From: Hofstenia miamia
Taxonomy: Eukaryota; Xenacoelomorpha; Acoela
NCBI GenBank assembly: GCA_004352715.1
Contig: SCFE01000028.1
Location: 1,339,465 to 1,403,464 of the forward strand
Direction: 5' to 3'
Length of the DNA stretch: 64,000 nucleotides
In this document: piece after piece, positions 10,691-24,700 of the stretch
Numbering within the stretch: position 1 is the first letter of the stretch
Layout: the number at the start of each line of letters is the position of its first letter
Position numbers and translations under genes: made by a program
The notes under the pieces: generated by a model
Seen by the model: the letters and a program-made list of their open reading frames with translations, nothing else
Told to the model about the DNA's origin: nothing
Database searches by the model: none

Positions 10691-13600
10691 GGCCCCAGTG
10701 GCCAAGGGGTAGAACGCAAAAGTGGGACTGCGAAGACCCGGGTTCGAGCCCTGCCCCGACCCTTTCCTAATATGAAAGTGACAACAAAAGAAAAGGCCCT
10801 CAGTCACCGGCAGGCCTTAAATGCTCAGAGGGTGCGAAGAATCTCCGGTCAGGTGGACTCCACAATCGGGAGTGTGGACTTGAGATGTGGCAGTATAGGA
10901 TCCACACAGACCAATGCACAACGGCACAAATGGACAGATGAGCAGAACAGGACAGCATTGGAGTGTTACAGAAAAAGCAGGCCAGATGAGAGGGGTTACA
11001 GGAAGAGAATGTTGGAAGAATGGAGGAAGGCAGGAACAGGATTAGAAGTTACAGAGCAGAGGCTTGCAGGAAAAGAGAGTTGAACAGGCTAAGCAAAGGG
11101 AAGATGAATTGATAGACGCTGAGGCAGAAGTGGCGGAAGCAGCAGATCCAGTGGACGCAGAAACTGAACAGCAATCAAGGAAAAGATGAAGGAAAACATA
11201 GGTGAGAGAACTAGGTTACCAGTTCCTAGAGGAGTTAAGAAAAGCAAGCTAGCAGTAGAGACAGCAAAGGTCAATAAAATGTTGGAAAGGATAGATGCTA
11301 GCAGTGTCACAGAAGTAAATAGCTTAGTGTATGTAGGCGCATGGGAAGTGCTGAAGAATGTAGGCATGGACATGAAGAAGAAAAGGCAACAAGAAGATAA
11401 GGTAGACAGAAAGCCAGCATGGAAAGAAGAATTGAAAATTCAGTGGCAAAGATTAGGAAGAGAATAGGGAAGATCAGGACAAGTAAGGGGGTGCAGGGTA
11501 GGTAAAGGGAAGACAATAGAAACTGCTGAAGCAGAGATTAGTTGCAGAAGCTGAGAAACTAAGAAAATATAATGCAAGAGCAAAGCAAGTAAGAAACAAC
11601 ATGAAGTTTGAGGCCCAAGAAGGACCATTCTACAAAGAACTAGATGCAGGAGAAAAGGCTAGAGCAGCCGAGGATGCAGTAAGGTTCTGGGAGAATACAT
11701 GGGTATTGGCTGAAGAAGTTCACAAGTGTTCATGAGGGACTAGCAGAACCATTGGAAGAGTGGGTGTCCAGATTAGATGCTAGTGGGAAGGATATTTCTG
11801 ATACAGAAGGACCCAAAGAAAGGTAGTGAAGCAAGCAACTTCAGGCCAATAACATGTCTGCCAACAACGTGGAAATTGCTAACTTCTGTGATCTCAAGTA
11901 GGCTGGCATGTTACTTAGAACAGAACAGTCTGATACCAGAGGAGCAGAAGGAATGTAGGAAAAAGACAAGAGGATGCAAAGATCAGTTGTTGATAGACCA
12001 GGCAGTGGTGGAGAATTGTAGAAGAAGGAAGGCAAATATAGCAATGGCATGGATAGACTACAGGAAGGCATATGACAGCATATCACATAGGTGGGTATTG
12101 AGGACGTTAGAGGCCAATGGAGTTTCAAAAAAATGGGTTGAGTTTCTAGAGAGGAATATTGGAAAATGGCAGACTGAGATAGACGGACACAGGTTGAGGT
12201 TTAGGCGAGGCATATTCTAGGGATACAGCTTAGCACCACTACTGTTTGTAGTTAGCTTAATCCCAATCCCCATCACAGAAAAGTTAAAGGAGACAGGCTT
12301 AGGGTATAACGTGGAGAAGAATGGTACAGCAGTAAGTCACCTGTGGTACATGGATGACCTGAAGATGTATGCTAGTTCAAGGAAGATTTTGCAGAAGCAA
12401 GTGGAGACATTGGAGAAGGCAAGCAGAGATTCTGGGTTGGAATTTGGATTAGAAAAGTGTGCGACAGTGACAATGACCAGAAGCAAGTGCATAGATGGAG
12501 ATGGTGTGAGGATGAGCAGTGGGGATAAGATTGAGGAAGTCAAAGAGGGGTAAAAGTACTTAGGTGTGATAGAGAAAGATCATGAAGAAATGAGGATGAA
12601 GTTAAGAAAAGTATACAAGAGGAGAGTAAGGGAGGTACTACAGAACTCAGCATTAAATGAGCAGAATAGTATAAAGGCAATTAATACATGGCCAATACCA
12701 GTGTTGAGATATACCGCAGGAATAGTTAGGTGGAACAAGAATGAACTGAGGGAATTAGACAGGGAGACAAGGAATATACTAGCAGCAGAGAGAGCATTCA
12801 ATCTAAATAGAGATGTAGATAGGCTGTACATGACAAGGCATAAGGGAGGGAAAGGACTGCTAAGTGTGGAGGAAACTGTAGAAGCAGAAGCACTAGGGCT
12901 AAAGGAATACGTAGAAGCACAACCTAGAGGGTCAATACTGGAGGTCACTAAGGAGTTAAGGAAGATAAGAACTGAGAGTGAAAGACAGCATACCAGAGTA
13001 GGTATAGGCAGAAGACAATGCATGGAGAATACTGGAGGCTAGACATAGCAGTAGTAGACAAAGAGAAAAGATTGGGAACAGTGATAGACATAGCAGTACC
13101 AAAGGACAGGAATGTAGAAAGCAAGGAGAAAGAGAAAGTAGACAAGTACAGGGAGTTCGCAGAGGAAATAGAAAGGCTGTGGAAATTGAAGAAGGTTAAA
13201 GTAGTCCCGGTAGTTGTAGGAGCACTAGGAGCAGTAAGTAAGAAGCATAAGAGATACTTGGAGGAGTTAGGAGTACCAAAGTGGGGAGGAGCGGTAGCAC
13301 AGAAGGCAGCATTGTTAGGAACAGCTAGAGTCCTGAGGAAAGCTCTCAGACTCCCTGGGAACTGGCGAGTTCCCTGAGTTGAGAGGGATACCAGCATGAA
13401 GCTGTGAGAAGTAATGAAATAATAATAATAATACTTAAACTTAGTCGTCAAGAGAAATGATTGAATATTTTTCCTTTATTGGTATTTTGTTGGCTAGATG
13501 TTACATGTATTTTTGCATTATCAGAATTAGTTTAGAAAAAAACATGGAACAAAATTTAGATTTGTATATTGTTGGTGCAAAGCGGGTGCTAATTGCGAAT

Positions 13601-16600
13601 TCTCTGATATTTTGGTTGCGGGTGAGTGCACCTATAGAAATTGCACCCAATTTTTCAGTCTGTCTAAATTTAGATTTTGTTGAAGCAAAAATAATTTTGT
13701 AAATGCTATTTCCAATGGATATACCGAATATTTGGTTAATGATAGGCATTTTGCAACGAACTTTCAATTTTCATTTATAGTTTCATTTGGATGACCTTAT
13801 AGGAAGAGTGTCTGACGCCTTAGGAATGTCGACAATAAAGCACTGAAATTTTATACATCATGCGTGGATTATTAAATATAAAAGCAGTGCGCAAATTGAA
13901 TTGAATACGTAAAAACTACTAGAGTCCTTTACAAAGCACATAAGTTAAATTTTAATTAACTTTTTTGAAGGACTTGCTGTTATTGTTTTGGGAAGAATGT
14001 GTACATGGCATTAAAAGTTAAAATTTAATACCTAGATTTCATTGCCTTGCGTAGGCGGGATAGTTGGTTTTTTAGGAATTAACAAATTGATAAAAATGCC
14101 CAAAAAATGCGACTAGAGTTTGAAACCATTTCATTTTAGTTCTTCAGAACCTATTAATGCATGTCAATATGAAATAAACTATATCATGCACATTTAACTA
14201 TAGTTCAGTTATAATTACAGTAAGGCCGGGGTTTTAAATATCGCATTGGTTCTCTATTAAATAACTACAATTTTGTACCAATGTGCACCTTAAAATAATA
14301 ACCACATGTCAACACCATACCTTTCGTGAATCTATTTCATTATATACTACCACTGTTCATAAGTTTCGCACGTATTTTTTCAGAATCCTTTTGTCCTCTC
14401 AAATGTTTTACAGTNCCTTTCGTGAATCTATTTCATTATATACTACCACTGTTCATAAGTTTCACACAACGTATTTTTTTCAGAATCCTTTTGTACTCTC
14501 AAATGTTTTACAGTAAGCCTTATTTTATGTTCTTTAAAATGTTCAACACTTTATAGTACTTTATAAGCTATTTCTATCCAGAATTAAACAATAGACGAAA
14601 TCTGAAAATACCATGAATCCCTTAATGTCGAAAACGATTTCATCCCCTAGCAGTTTTTGGCGTCATATCTCTTCTATTACAATGTCCAATAAATTAGATA
14701 TTTGTCCGATACAACTGTTATTGTATTCTTTAAAAAAATGTAAGTTTAAATAATTATCTGAGGTTTTTTTTCAATTCCAGTGATTTTGAAATTTATTTTT
14801 GGTTATGCATGTCAGTTTGGGGATTAATATGGTTCCCATGTAAAATTTTTTTTAAAATTTATAATAATTATTACTTCAAATTTTTTCTGAAATAGGTCAC
14901 ATTTTTATCTAAATTTTTTAAGATCGTTTAGAAATATTTTTAGTTTGACTGTGGTATTTTCATAAAATAAATTCACAGATACCTTCGAAATATATTTTTA
15001 ATTTCTACCAATTACTACTGATTGTGGAATGGTTCGATGTTAAACTGTCAGTTCATGGGTAAGATATAGAACTAAACACTGGTAATATATTTTGACATGG
15101 CACATTCCTGGTCCAAACCTATGATTTTGAAAACTGAAAAAATTTGATGCAGTATTTTTAAACGCATTAATAATATAGGCTGATGTTATGTTAAAGCAAG
15201 TATAAAACATGATGATTACAAACGAAATTTGCTTCATAATTCCCGTTTTTATCTATAGTTTTCTCGAAAAGAGTGTCTTGCAACATTGACACTGGCCTAC
15301 AGTGTCATCCAGTCAGTTTAATTTACCAATTTTAACATCTAATTAATTAATATGAGATGAAATCATAAATAAAAATCATATTTTGCCTTTGTTGAGATCT
15401 GTAGACGTAATTTGGAAAAAAAATTTTCTTGGGTCAAACCGGGTAATCAACTCAGTAAAAATTATATCAATGGATTTGGAAGTAACATTCGATTTCATTG
15501 GGTTATACTGAAAAGCTGTGGAATAGTTATACCTTTGTCTGCTATGGACTTCAAAAAAGTCATTCGGTTACTTCAAAAACTGGGATATGAAAGATATAAT
15601 AAGAAATCTTAAGTTGATTTTTTATTGATAGGGGAAGAATAGATGAAAGACATGTCTTGTTTATGTAAAAAATAGCAATTGANTACTCTCAAATGTTTTA
15701 CAGTAAGCCTTATTTTATGTTCTTTAAAATGTTCAACACTTTATAGTACTTTATAAGCTATTTCTATCCAGAATTAAACAATAGACGAAATCTGAAAATA
15801 CCATGAATCCCTTAATGTGGGAAACGATTTCATCCCCTAGCAGTTTTTGGCGTCATATCTCTTCTATTACAATGTCCAATAAATTAGATATTTGTCTGAT
15901 ACAACTGTTATTGTATTCTTTGAAAAAATGTAAGTTTAAATAATTATGAGTTTTTTTTCAATTCCAGTGATTTTGAAATATATTTTTGGTTATGCATGTC
16001 AGTTTGGGGATTAATATGGTTCCCATGTAAAATCTTTTTTAAAATTTATAATAATTATTACTTCAAATTTTTTCTGAAATAGGTCACATTTTTATCTAAA
16101 TTTTTTAAGATCGTTTAGAAATATTTTTAGTTTGACTATGGATATTTTCATAAAATAAATTCAGAGATACCTTCGAAATATATTTTTAATTTCTACCAAT
16201 TACTGCTGATTGTGGAATGGTTCGATGTTAAACTGTCAGTTCATGGGTAAGAACTAAACACTGGTAATATATTTTGACATGGCACATTCCTGGCCCAAAC
16301 CTATGATTTTGAAAACTGAAAAAATTTGATACAGTATTCTTAAAACGCATTAATAATATAGGCTGATGTTATGTTAAAGCAAGTATAAAACATGATGATT
16401 ACAAATGAAATTTGCTTCATAATTCCCGTTTTTATCTATAGTTTTCTCGAAAAGAGTGTCTACATTGGTCTTGCAACATTGACACTGGCCTACAGTGTCA
16501 TCCAGTCAGTTCAATTTACCAATTTTAACATCTAATTAATTAATATGAGATGAAATCATAAATAAAAATCATGTTTTGCCTTTGTTGAGATCTGTAGACG

Positions 16601-18939
16601 TAATTTGGAAAAAAAATTTTCTTGGGTCAAACCGGGTAATCAACTCAGTAAAAATTATATCAATGGATTTGGAAGTAACATTCGATTTCATTGGGTTATA
16701 CTGAAAAGCTGTGGAATAGTTATACCTTTGTCTGCTATGGACTTCAAAAAAGTCATTCGGTTACTTCAAAAACTGGGATATGAAAGATATAATAAGAAAT
16801 CTTAAGTTGATTTTTTATTGATAGGGGAAGAATAGATGAAAGACATGTCTTGTTTATGTAAAAAATAGCAATTGAAGGAAAATGCATAAATTTGTATTCT
16901 GATTTGAGGTACAAAACGAAAATTTTCAGGCAGTGTTTTGCATCTAAAATATATGCATAAATTTTATTTAGTAAATTGAAAATTCATGAAACTTTGAATA
17001 TTAAAATATTAAACAGAGAGGATTGCGTGCTGAAGTATTGAATAAAATCATTTGAATAGCTTAGAGATATCTTTGTTAGACGGAAGTTCAAAGCCCTTCT
17101 GCCTCGAGTAATATCCACGCACTTGCTGGTACTCACAATTCAGACTTACATTTACCTGCCTTTGATATTTTGATAAACTTTCTATTTATAGTAAGAATTA
17201 AAAATCTTGCAATCATTAAGTCAAATATTTTCCTCGATGCCTTTAATTCCAACTTCTATGCCCATTACGTCAACTCAGGAATTCATTAGAAATGTTGGCT
17301 TAATGGTACCTTGCCGAGTCTATTGTATTTCAGATGGACAGATAATATTTAGACAATAGGCTCCTGATTTTTCCCGCATTGAGGTTCCTTTATAAAGTAG
17401 ACAAACAATCAGTTTTCTAAATAAATCATCTAAACGTTTTTTATGACGGTGTATTTCTCAAAATTGACATTAACATTTTTTGGTTACATTTGGTTTTTAA
17501 GCAATTCATCCGATTGTTTAAATGTCAAAAAGCTGACTGGAATCAGATTTAAACGGAAAATATTCAATAACACAAATACATTTTATTATATCTTCAAAAT
17601 GAAGAATAGCAATGTGTATAACTTCCTAAAATGCATTGCATGATTTGATTAAAATGATACTTTCAAACAACCGTTGTAAACTGTAAGAAAAGCTTCACTC
17701 ATCTATAGTACAATTTACCAAAAGCATCGTCCCATATTTTGAATATCTTAACCTGCCAAAATGCGTAGAAATAAAGTTATGAGTACTTCAAACATTTCAC
17801 AATCTAGAATTATTTATAAGGAGCAAATTTACAAATTTTGTAATATTTCATTAAGTAACTATTTAAATTGATTAGTTTTCTTATAAGATTATAGAAATGT
17901 CTACCTAAAATGTATTGCTAAGCATGTTTTCTTAGAATTATTTAAAGTTTCTGCGAACGAAATCTTCAAGTTTCAAACAAGTAGAACTGAAATTCTTATC
18001 TTTAATAATACAGATAGAAATATAGAAAATGAAGGACNNNNNNNNNNAATAGCAATGTGTATAACTTCCTAAAATGCATTGCATGATTTGATTAAAATGA
18101 TACTTTCAAACAACCGTTGTAAACTGTAAGAAAAGCTTCACTCATCTATAGTACAATTTACCAAAAGCATCGTACCATATTTTGAATATCTTAACCTGCC
18201 AAAATGCGTAGAAATAAACTTATGAGTACTTCAAACATTTCACAATCTAGAATAATTTATAAGGAGCAAATTTACAAATTTTGTAATATTTCATTAAGTA
18301 ACTATTTAAATTGATTAGTTTTCTTATAAGATTATAGAAATGTCTACCTAAAATGTATTGCTAAGCATGTTTTCTTAGAATTATTTAAAGTTTCTGCGAA
18401 CGAAATCTTCAAGTTTCAAACAAGTAGAACTGAAATTCTTATCTTTAATAATACAGATAGAAATATAGAAAATGAAGGACGACTATGTCGAAGATTGCAT
18501 CTTTGTACAAATTTTTGTTTCTATAATACGTTTATCCAATTATATAATTCAGCTTTTTCATGAGTGTAAAGTAAAGCAAAGGATTAGTGGAAAATTTCCA
18601 TTACAAATAGTAAACAAAAATACAAGAAATCGGCAAAGAAACTAAGCTGAAATTCTTTTTGTCTTTTATGCTAAACTAATCAAATGCTGCAAACGAAGGC
18701 TTACATTTATTTTTAAATTAATTATAAAAAGCGCGGAGATCTTTTCGAATAAATTCATTGTTAGTAATATATAATTTTTATTTTGAAAATAAAATGTATA
18801 TAATATATTCAAATGTGTTGAAAAAGCGACATACTTTTATGTAAAAGATCAACGGTTTTCATACGCTTATGTTTTTTATAGCTATGTCTACATTTTGGCA
18901 CATAGCCCCATGCATAAATGGGAAAATTGCATTGCGACA

Positions 18940-18977
<38 letters not shown>

Positions 18978-21746
18978 TTTTATTATTTATTATATTTAGT
19001 GTCATTAAATATNGAGTACATATTGATGCACTTCAATCACTTAGGAGCCATTATTAGAATACAGATTTTGCGCAAATAAATCTTTACAAAATTACAACAC
19101 TAAGAGTTATACATTTCGAAATATACAGACATCAGAGGTGTGCATAAAAATAAATACTAACAAAACTAAAAACTCTAAAGCATGTTTAAATTTTACAACT
19201 TCTTTAGGTCGGGGTTATTCTAAATTAAAAGCCACATAATTTCATCATTACATTAGAATTCATTAAGTTTTCTGAGTCAACTTTCTTTGTTATTCAATTT
19301 TTATTCCAAATAAAGTAAGACCGTTATATTACTTTGATTTCACTACAATTCGCTTTTTAAAATTCACCATGTGCTACAGAAAGGTTAGCAATTTAGTAGT
19401 TGCCTTGGAGTTGGAAACTTGTGTACTATAAAGTATATTGACCAATTCTAGGTTTTAATTTACCATACCTACTCTTTCCTAATATAGAGAATAGGTATGA
19501 ATTATTACATAATATTTAAGCTTAATACAAGATCCATATAAGTTGTTAAAATCTCTAGGTGACATATAGCATTGATGAGCTGGATATCTTTCGCTTTTTC
19601 TCGAATTGTAATAAAATTATTTAAATGTATCTACCAGGTTAGTCGGACATTAACTGGATCAGAAAATGGATGCTGACTTGAGCGGATTTTAAACAGCTAA
19701 TTGATGAATGTTTTCGTAAATTTGAGTAAGCAAACTGCTTTTTGGAATAATTTTTTTGCGTAAAATTTTTGTTAGAAGTTAAATTCATCAAATACTTTTT
19801 TACCATGATTAAAAAATTTCAAATTTAGAATGCTGTTGGTCATTAGATCAGTCAATATATCTGTCAGTCACACCTGTCCTTAGGATCAGCAGTAATTAAG
19901 GAAGGTTTCTAGATAATTATTGTTAAACTGCGGTATTGTAATCCTAGAATATTAGACAATTTTGTGTTCATAAATAAGTTAGAGTTTTGTTATACCGTTT
20001 ATTCCCTAAAGAACTGGGGTCTGGGAATAGATATTTATGCGGGACTGGGCCTAAAATTGAAAGGGGACTCCTGATTTTGAATTATGCTTGCAAGAATTAA
20101 TGCGAACAACGCGATCACATGGACGATGGGATCAGAAAGTGTCATACAACTGGAATAGAACCAAATCAAGTCGACTAGGTTTGAATGGACCCTATGAAAT
20201 TACGTTCCCGCAGAATCGTATAATTATAATTGTTCACCCTTAAAAATGAACACAACGTGTTGGGAATTGTTTTAGTTTTGTTGTGCACGAAATTTTCTAA
20301 CAGCATAAATGAAAATTCTTCAATGAAATTTTTAATTATTTGTCTACTTGCAGCTCTCTCTAGAGTTAATTAGATGTATTTCTATGGTTTATTAGCTTCT
20401 CTGACTACTAAAACCTACAAATCCTATAAAGCTTAGCCAACGCCTTTTCCTTCGAGTCGGAATTTTAAATAAATGGATAATCAATATCGTTTTAGCCAAC
20501 TTCTCTACTAGAAAAAGTGGCGCAATTTGTCATTACAATGTGTTATTTTCAAATAGCTTTGAAGTGCAACTTAAATGGTATAGAAACTGTATTACAGTAT
20601 CGACATACCGGTATAACATTATTATTAGATTTTTTCAAAGTTCTATATACCATAGTACTAAAAATTATGTTTTACCCAAAGACACATTATCAAAAAATTC
20701 AAATTTCACTCATAGATCAAAGACTACTGATAAATAGCCGCAACAGGTCGACAAATAAAAGAATATTCTCAAGACCCATCTTTCAATGTCTTCGGCATGT
20801 TCTCTATTACCTTTGCTTGTGAGAAAATTGTGGGTAATTATCAATTGTCGAAAACTGTTAATTTCGCTAAATTCCTCTGTACCCCTTACAGCTGAGACTT
20901 GCAGCAAATTACTGTAGTCAAGGATCACTCAATATAGTTGATTGCAAATCTACCTTTGAAGTTATTCCACTTTCTATAATGTCTTAGGTATGTATTCCTA
21001 CTTGTGTTGTAATCATTCGGAGTTATAGCAACATTGCGAAATATATCTGAATAAATTAAATATTATGTATAAGCACCTAAGTGAATGTCAACGTCAAATA
21101 CTCAGAACTTGAGAAACTACAGAATAGTCAATCAGTTGATTTGCTTAAAGTCAATGCAATCAGCGACATAAAAACATTTCTTCTGTAATTATTTTGAGGT
21201 TGCAATTACCAGTGCACTTAAGTATATTGTTGGTATCATTTTCTACTGAACAAGTTTTTTCAGCAAAATGATTTAAAACATACTCGATGTTTGGATACGC
21301 AAGTTAGAGAATTATAGGTGATGCAGAAAAAATTTAGTAATTCATAGTAACCTTAGCAATTTCAATTTTGATGTAATATTAAAGATTATCAAAATGAAGC
21401 GATTAGAGTAATGCGTTTCTGAGATATCAACAAATGCATTCTGGTAGCTGCAGGGTCAATAAAATAAAAATACTTGCATCTTCCCACTGCGTTGCGTATC
21501 TCATTAATCGAGAAACTCTTAGCAGCTTCATTAAGCTCAAGAACCTTGCAATGCGAAGAATTTTCAAAGTTTTAGAGGCACCCAAGACATTAATTGAGTT
21601 GTCATCTCCAAACCACCCTGCAAATGTGTCCATCGGGATGGATGATATTAAATCAATACAGAACCATCCGGTGAGGTAGCTCCTGACAATTATTTTACGA
21701 TCGAGAGTAACCTAAATTCTGTATGAGTTGTGATTCAAAATAAACA

Positions 21747-21783
<37 letters not shown>

Positions 21784-24700
21784 TTTATTTATTTATTTAG
21801 CACTAAACACATTAACCAAATGCCTTGTAATTATCATAAACTTTATTATCTGGAAATACTTTTTGCAAAAAATATTTCCATAACACTAAAAAGCAAGGCA
21901 AATATATATCACAAATTTTTGCAAATTGCAATATTTTCTTAAGAAAATAAAAAAATTTAAATTTCCAATACGAAAAAAAGTATAAATATTTTTTCAGATT
22001 GAAACTTTGAGCACTCAAAAGATATTAGGTGTTTAAAAATAAGATGATGTTAATAAATGTCTTATTATGCAAAAAAGTATAAATATTTTTTCAGATTGAA
22101 ACTTTGAGCACTCAAAAGATATTAGGTGTTTAAAAATAAGATGATGTTAATAAATGTCTTATTATGCAAAAAAGTATAAATATTTTTTCAGATTGAAACT
22201 TTGAGCACTCAAAAGATATTAGGTGTTTAAAAATAAGATGATGTTAATAAATGTCTTATTATGCAAAAAAGTATAAATATTTTTTCAGATTGAAACTTTG
22301 AGCACTCAAAAGATATTAGGTGTTTAAAAATAAGATGATGTTAATAAATGTCTTATTATGCAAAAAAGTATAAATATTTTTTCAGATTGAAACTTTGAGC
22401 ACTCAAAAGATATTAGGTGTTTAAAAATAAGATGATGTTAATAAATGTCTTATTATGCAAAAAAGTATAAATATTTTTTCAGATTGAAACTTTGAGCACT
22501 CAAAAGATATTAGGTGTTTAAAAATAAGATGATGTTAATAAATGTCTTATTATGCAAAAAAGTATAAATATTTTTTCAGATTGAAACTTTGAGCACTCAA
22601 AAGATATTAGGTGTTTAAAAATAAGATGATGTTAATAAATGTCTTATTATGCAAAAAAGTATAAATATTTTTTCAGATTGAAACTTTGAGCACTCAAAAG
22701 ATATTAGGTGTTTAAAAATAAGATGATGTTAATAAATGTCTTATTATGCAAAAAAGTATAAATATTTTTTCAGATTGAAACTTTGAGCACTCAAAAGATA
22801 TTAGGTGTTTAAAAATAAGATGATGTTAATAAATGTCTTATTATGCAAAAAAGTATAAATATTTTTTCAGATTGAAACTTTGAGCACTCAAAAGATATTA
22901 GGTGTTTAAAAATAAGATGATGTTAATAAATGTCTTATTATGCAAAAAAGTATAAATATTTTTTCAGATTGAAACTTTGAGCACTCAAAAGATATTAGGT
23001 GTTTAAAAATAAGATGATGTTAATAAATGTCTTATTATGCAAAAAAGTATAAATATTTTTTCAGATTGAAACTTTGAGCACTCAAAAGATATTAGGTGTT
23101 TAAAAATAAGATGATGTTAATAAATGTCTTATTATGCAAAAAAGTATAAATATTTTTTCAGATTGAAACTTTGAGCACTCAAAAGATATTAGGTGTTTAA
23201 AAATAAGATGATGTTAATAAATGTCTTATTATGCAAAAAAGTATAAATATTTTTTCAGATTGAAACTTTGAGCACTCAAAAGATATTAGGTGTTTAAAAA
23301 TAAGATGATGTTAATAAATGTCTTATTATGCAAAAAAGTATAAATATTTTTTCAGATTGAAACTTTGAGCACTCAAAAGATATTAGGTGTTTAAAAATAA
23401 GATGATGTTAATAAATGTCTTATTATGCAAAAAAGTATAAATATTTTTTCAGATTGAAACTTTGAGCACTCAAAAGATATTAGGTGTTTAAAAATAAGAT
23501 GATGTTAATAAATGTCTTATTATGCAAAAAAGTATAAATATTTTTTCAGATTGAAACTTTGAGCACTCAAAAGATATTAGGTGTTTAAAAATAAGATGAT
23601 GTTAATAAATGTCTTATTATGCAAAAAAGTATAAATATTTTTTCAGATTGAAACTTTGAGCACTCAAAAGATATTAGGTGTTTAAAAATAAGATGATGTT
23701 AATAAATGTCTTATTATGCAAAAAAGTATAAATATTTTTTCAGATTGAAACTTTGAGCACTCAAAAGATATTAGGTGTTTAAAAATAAGATGATGTTAAT
23801 AAATGTCTTATTATGCAAAAAAGTATAAATATTTTTTCAGATTGAAACTTTGAGCACTCAAAAGATATTAGGTGTTTAAAAATAAGATGATGTTAATAAA
23901 TGTCTTATTATGCAAAAAAGTATAAATATTTTTTCAGATTGAAACTTTGAGCACTCAAAAGATATTAGGTGTTTAAAAATAAGATGATGTTAATAAATGT
24001 CTTATTATGCAAAAAAGTATAAATATTTTTTCAGATTGAAACTTTGAGCACTCAAAAGATATTAGGTGTTTAAAAATAAGATGATGTTAATAAATGTCTT
24101 ATTATGCAAAAAAGTATAAATATTTTTTCAGATTGAAACTTTGAGCACTCAAAAGATATTAGGTGTTTAAAAATAAGATGATGTTAATAAATGTCTTATT
24201 ATGCAAAAAAGTATAAATATTTTTTCAGATTGAAACTTTGAGCACTCAAAAGATATTAGGTGTTTAAAAATAAGATGATGTTAATAAATGTCTTATTATG
24301 CAAAAAAGTATAAATATTTTTTCAGATTGAAACTTTGAGCACTCAAAAGATATTAGGTGTTTAAAAATAAGATGATGTTAATAAATGTCTTATTATGCAA
24401 AAAAGTATAAATATTTTTTCANCCGCCTACCCAGGAACCACCACATGGAGGTTACTCTCCAGGACGATTCGGGCGTAGCCCTTGGGTTCCCACGAATTTA
24501 CCCATATAATTATATAATATTTTTCACACCTTATTAAATGTTGCAATCAAAGCCAGAATATTGGGTGCTTTAATAAGTATATTTTTATTAAAAGTGTATA
24601 AGTCCGAGATGCAATTAAACTTTATTAAATTAGAATCAAATGAGATTTTTTAGCGCCAGATTGACGATACGTACATTATTTAGTACAAGATATGCGTCTA

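Larger units (their letters stand above)
10691..13416 (+). mobile_element. non-LTR retrotransposon, restriction-like-endonuclease type (R2/R4/Dong-like group), defective
   Basis: A contiguous GC-richer block in an HCN intron, antisense to the gene. The order of parts is tRNA-like head, Myb-like N-terminal domain, reverse transcriptase with catalytic motifs, and a C-terminal nuclease-like domain. It lacks an N-terminal APE nuclease and LTRs. N-terminal Myb domain with C-terminal endonuclease is the plan of R2-group elements. TAA repeats flank both ends; Dong/R4-clade elements are reported in TAA repeats, so that clade is plausible but not proven. Stops and several frameshifts disable it. Nearly full length, judged from both ends of the coding order being present. 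Confidence 0.85.
16876..21473. other. HCN intron 3, 5' part: no gene seen
   Basis: AT-rich intron with a duplicated block at 17605-18480, a (TA)n run at 18943-18974 and a lone N at 19013 without an obvious flanking copy. Short open frames at 20517-20822 and 20710-20928 lie on opposite strands and have no domain I recognise. The HCN donor is at 21473 on the minus strand. Confidence 0.55.

Noticed and set aside
10616-10807. Minus-strand frame with a long poly-Tyr run
   Set aside because: Translation of the TAA microsatellite and the antisense of the retrotransposon head.
11089-13451. Several minus-strand open frames opposite the retrotransposon, up to 167 codons
   Set aside because: Shadows of the purine-rich plus-strand coding sequence. 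They lack domains, and the RT motifs are on the plus strand.
15412-16805. Two identical 66-codon frames, 15412-15612 and 16605-16805
   Set aside because: They are the same sequence duplicated at an N join, so their identity does not show conservation. No domain seen.
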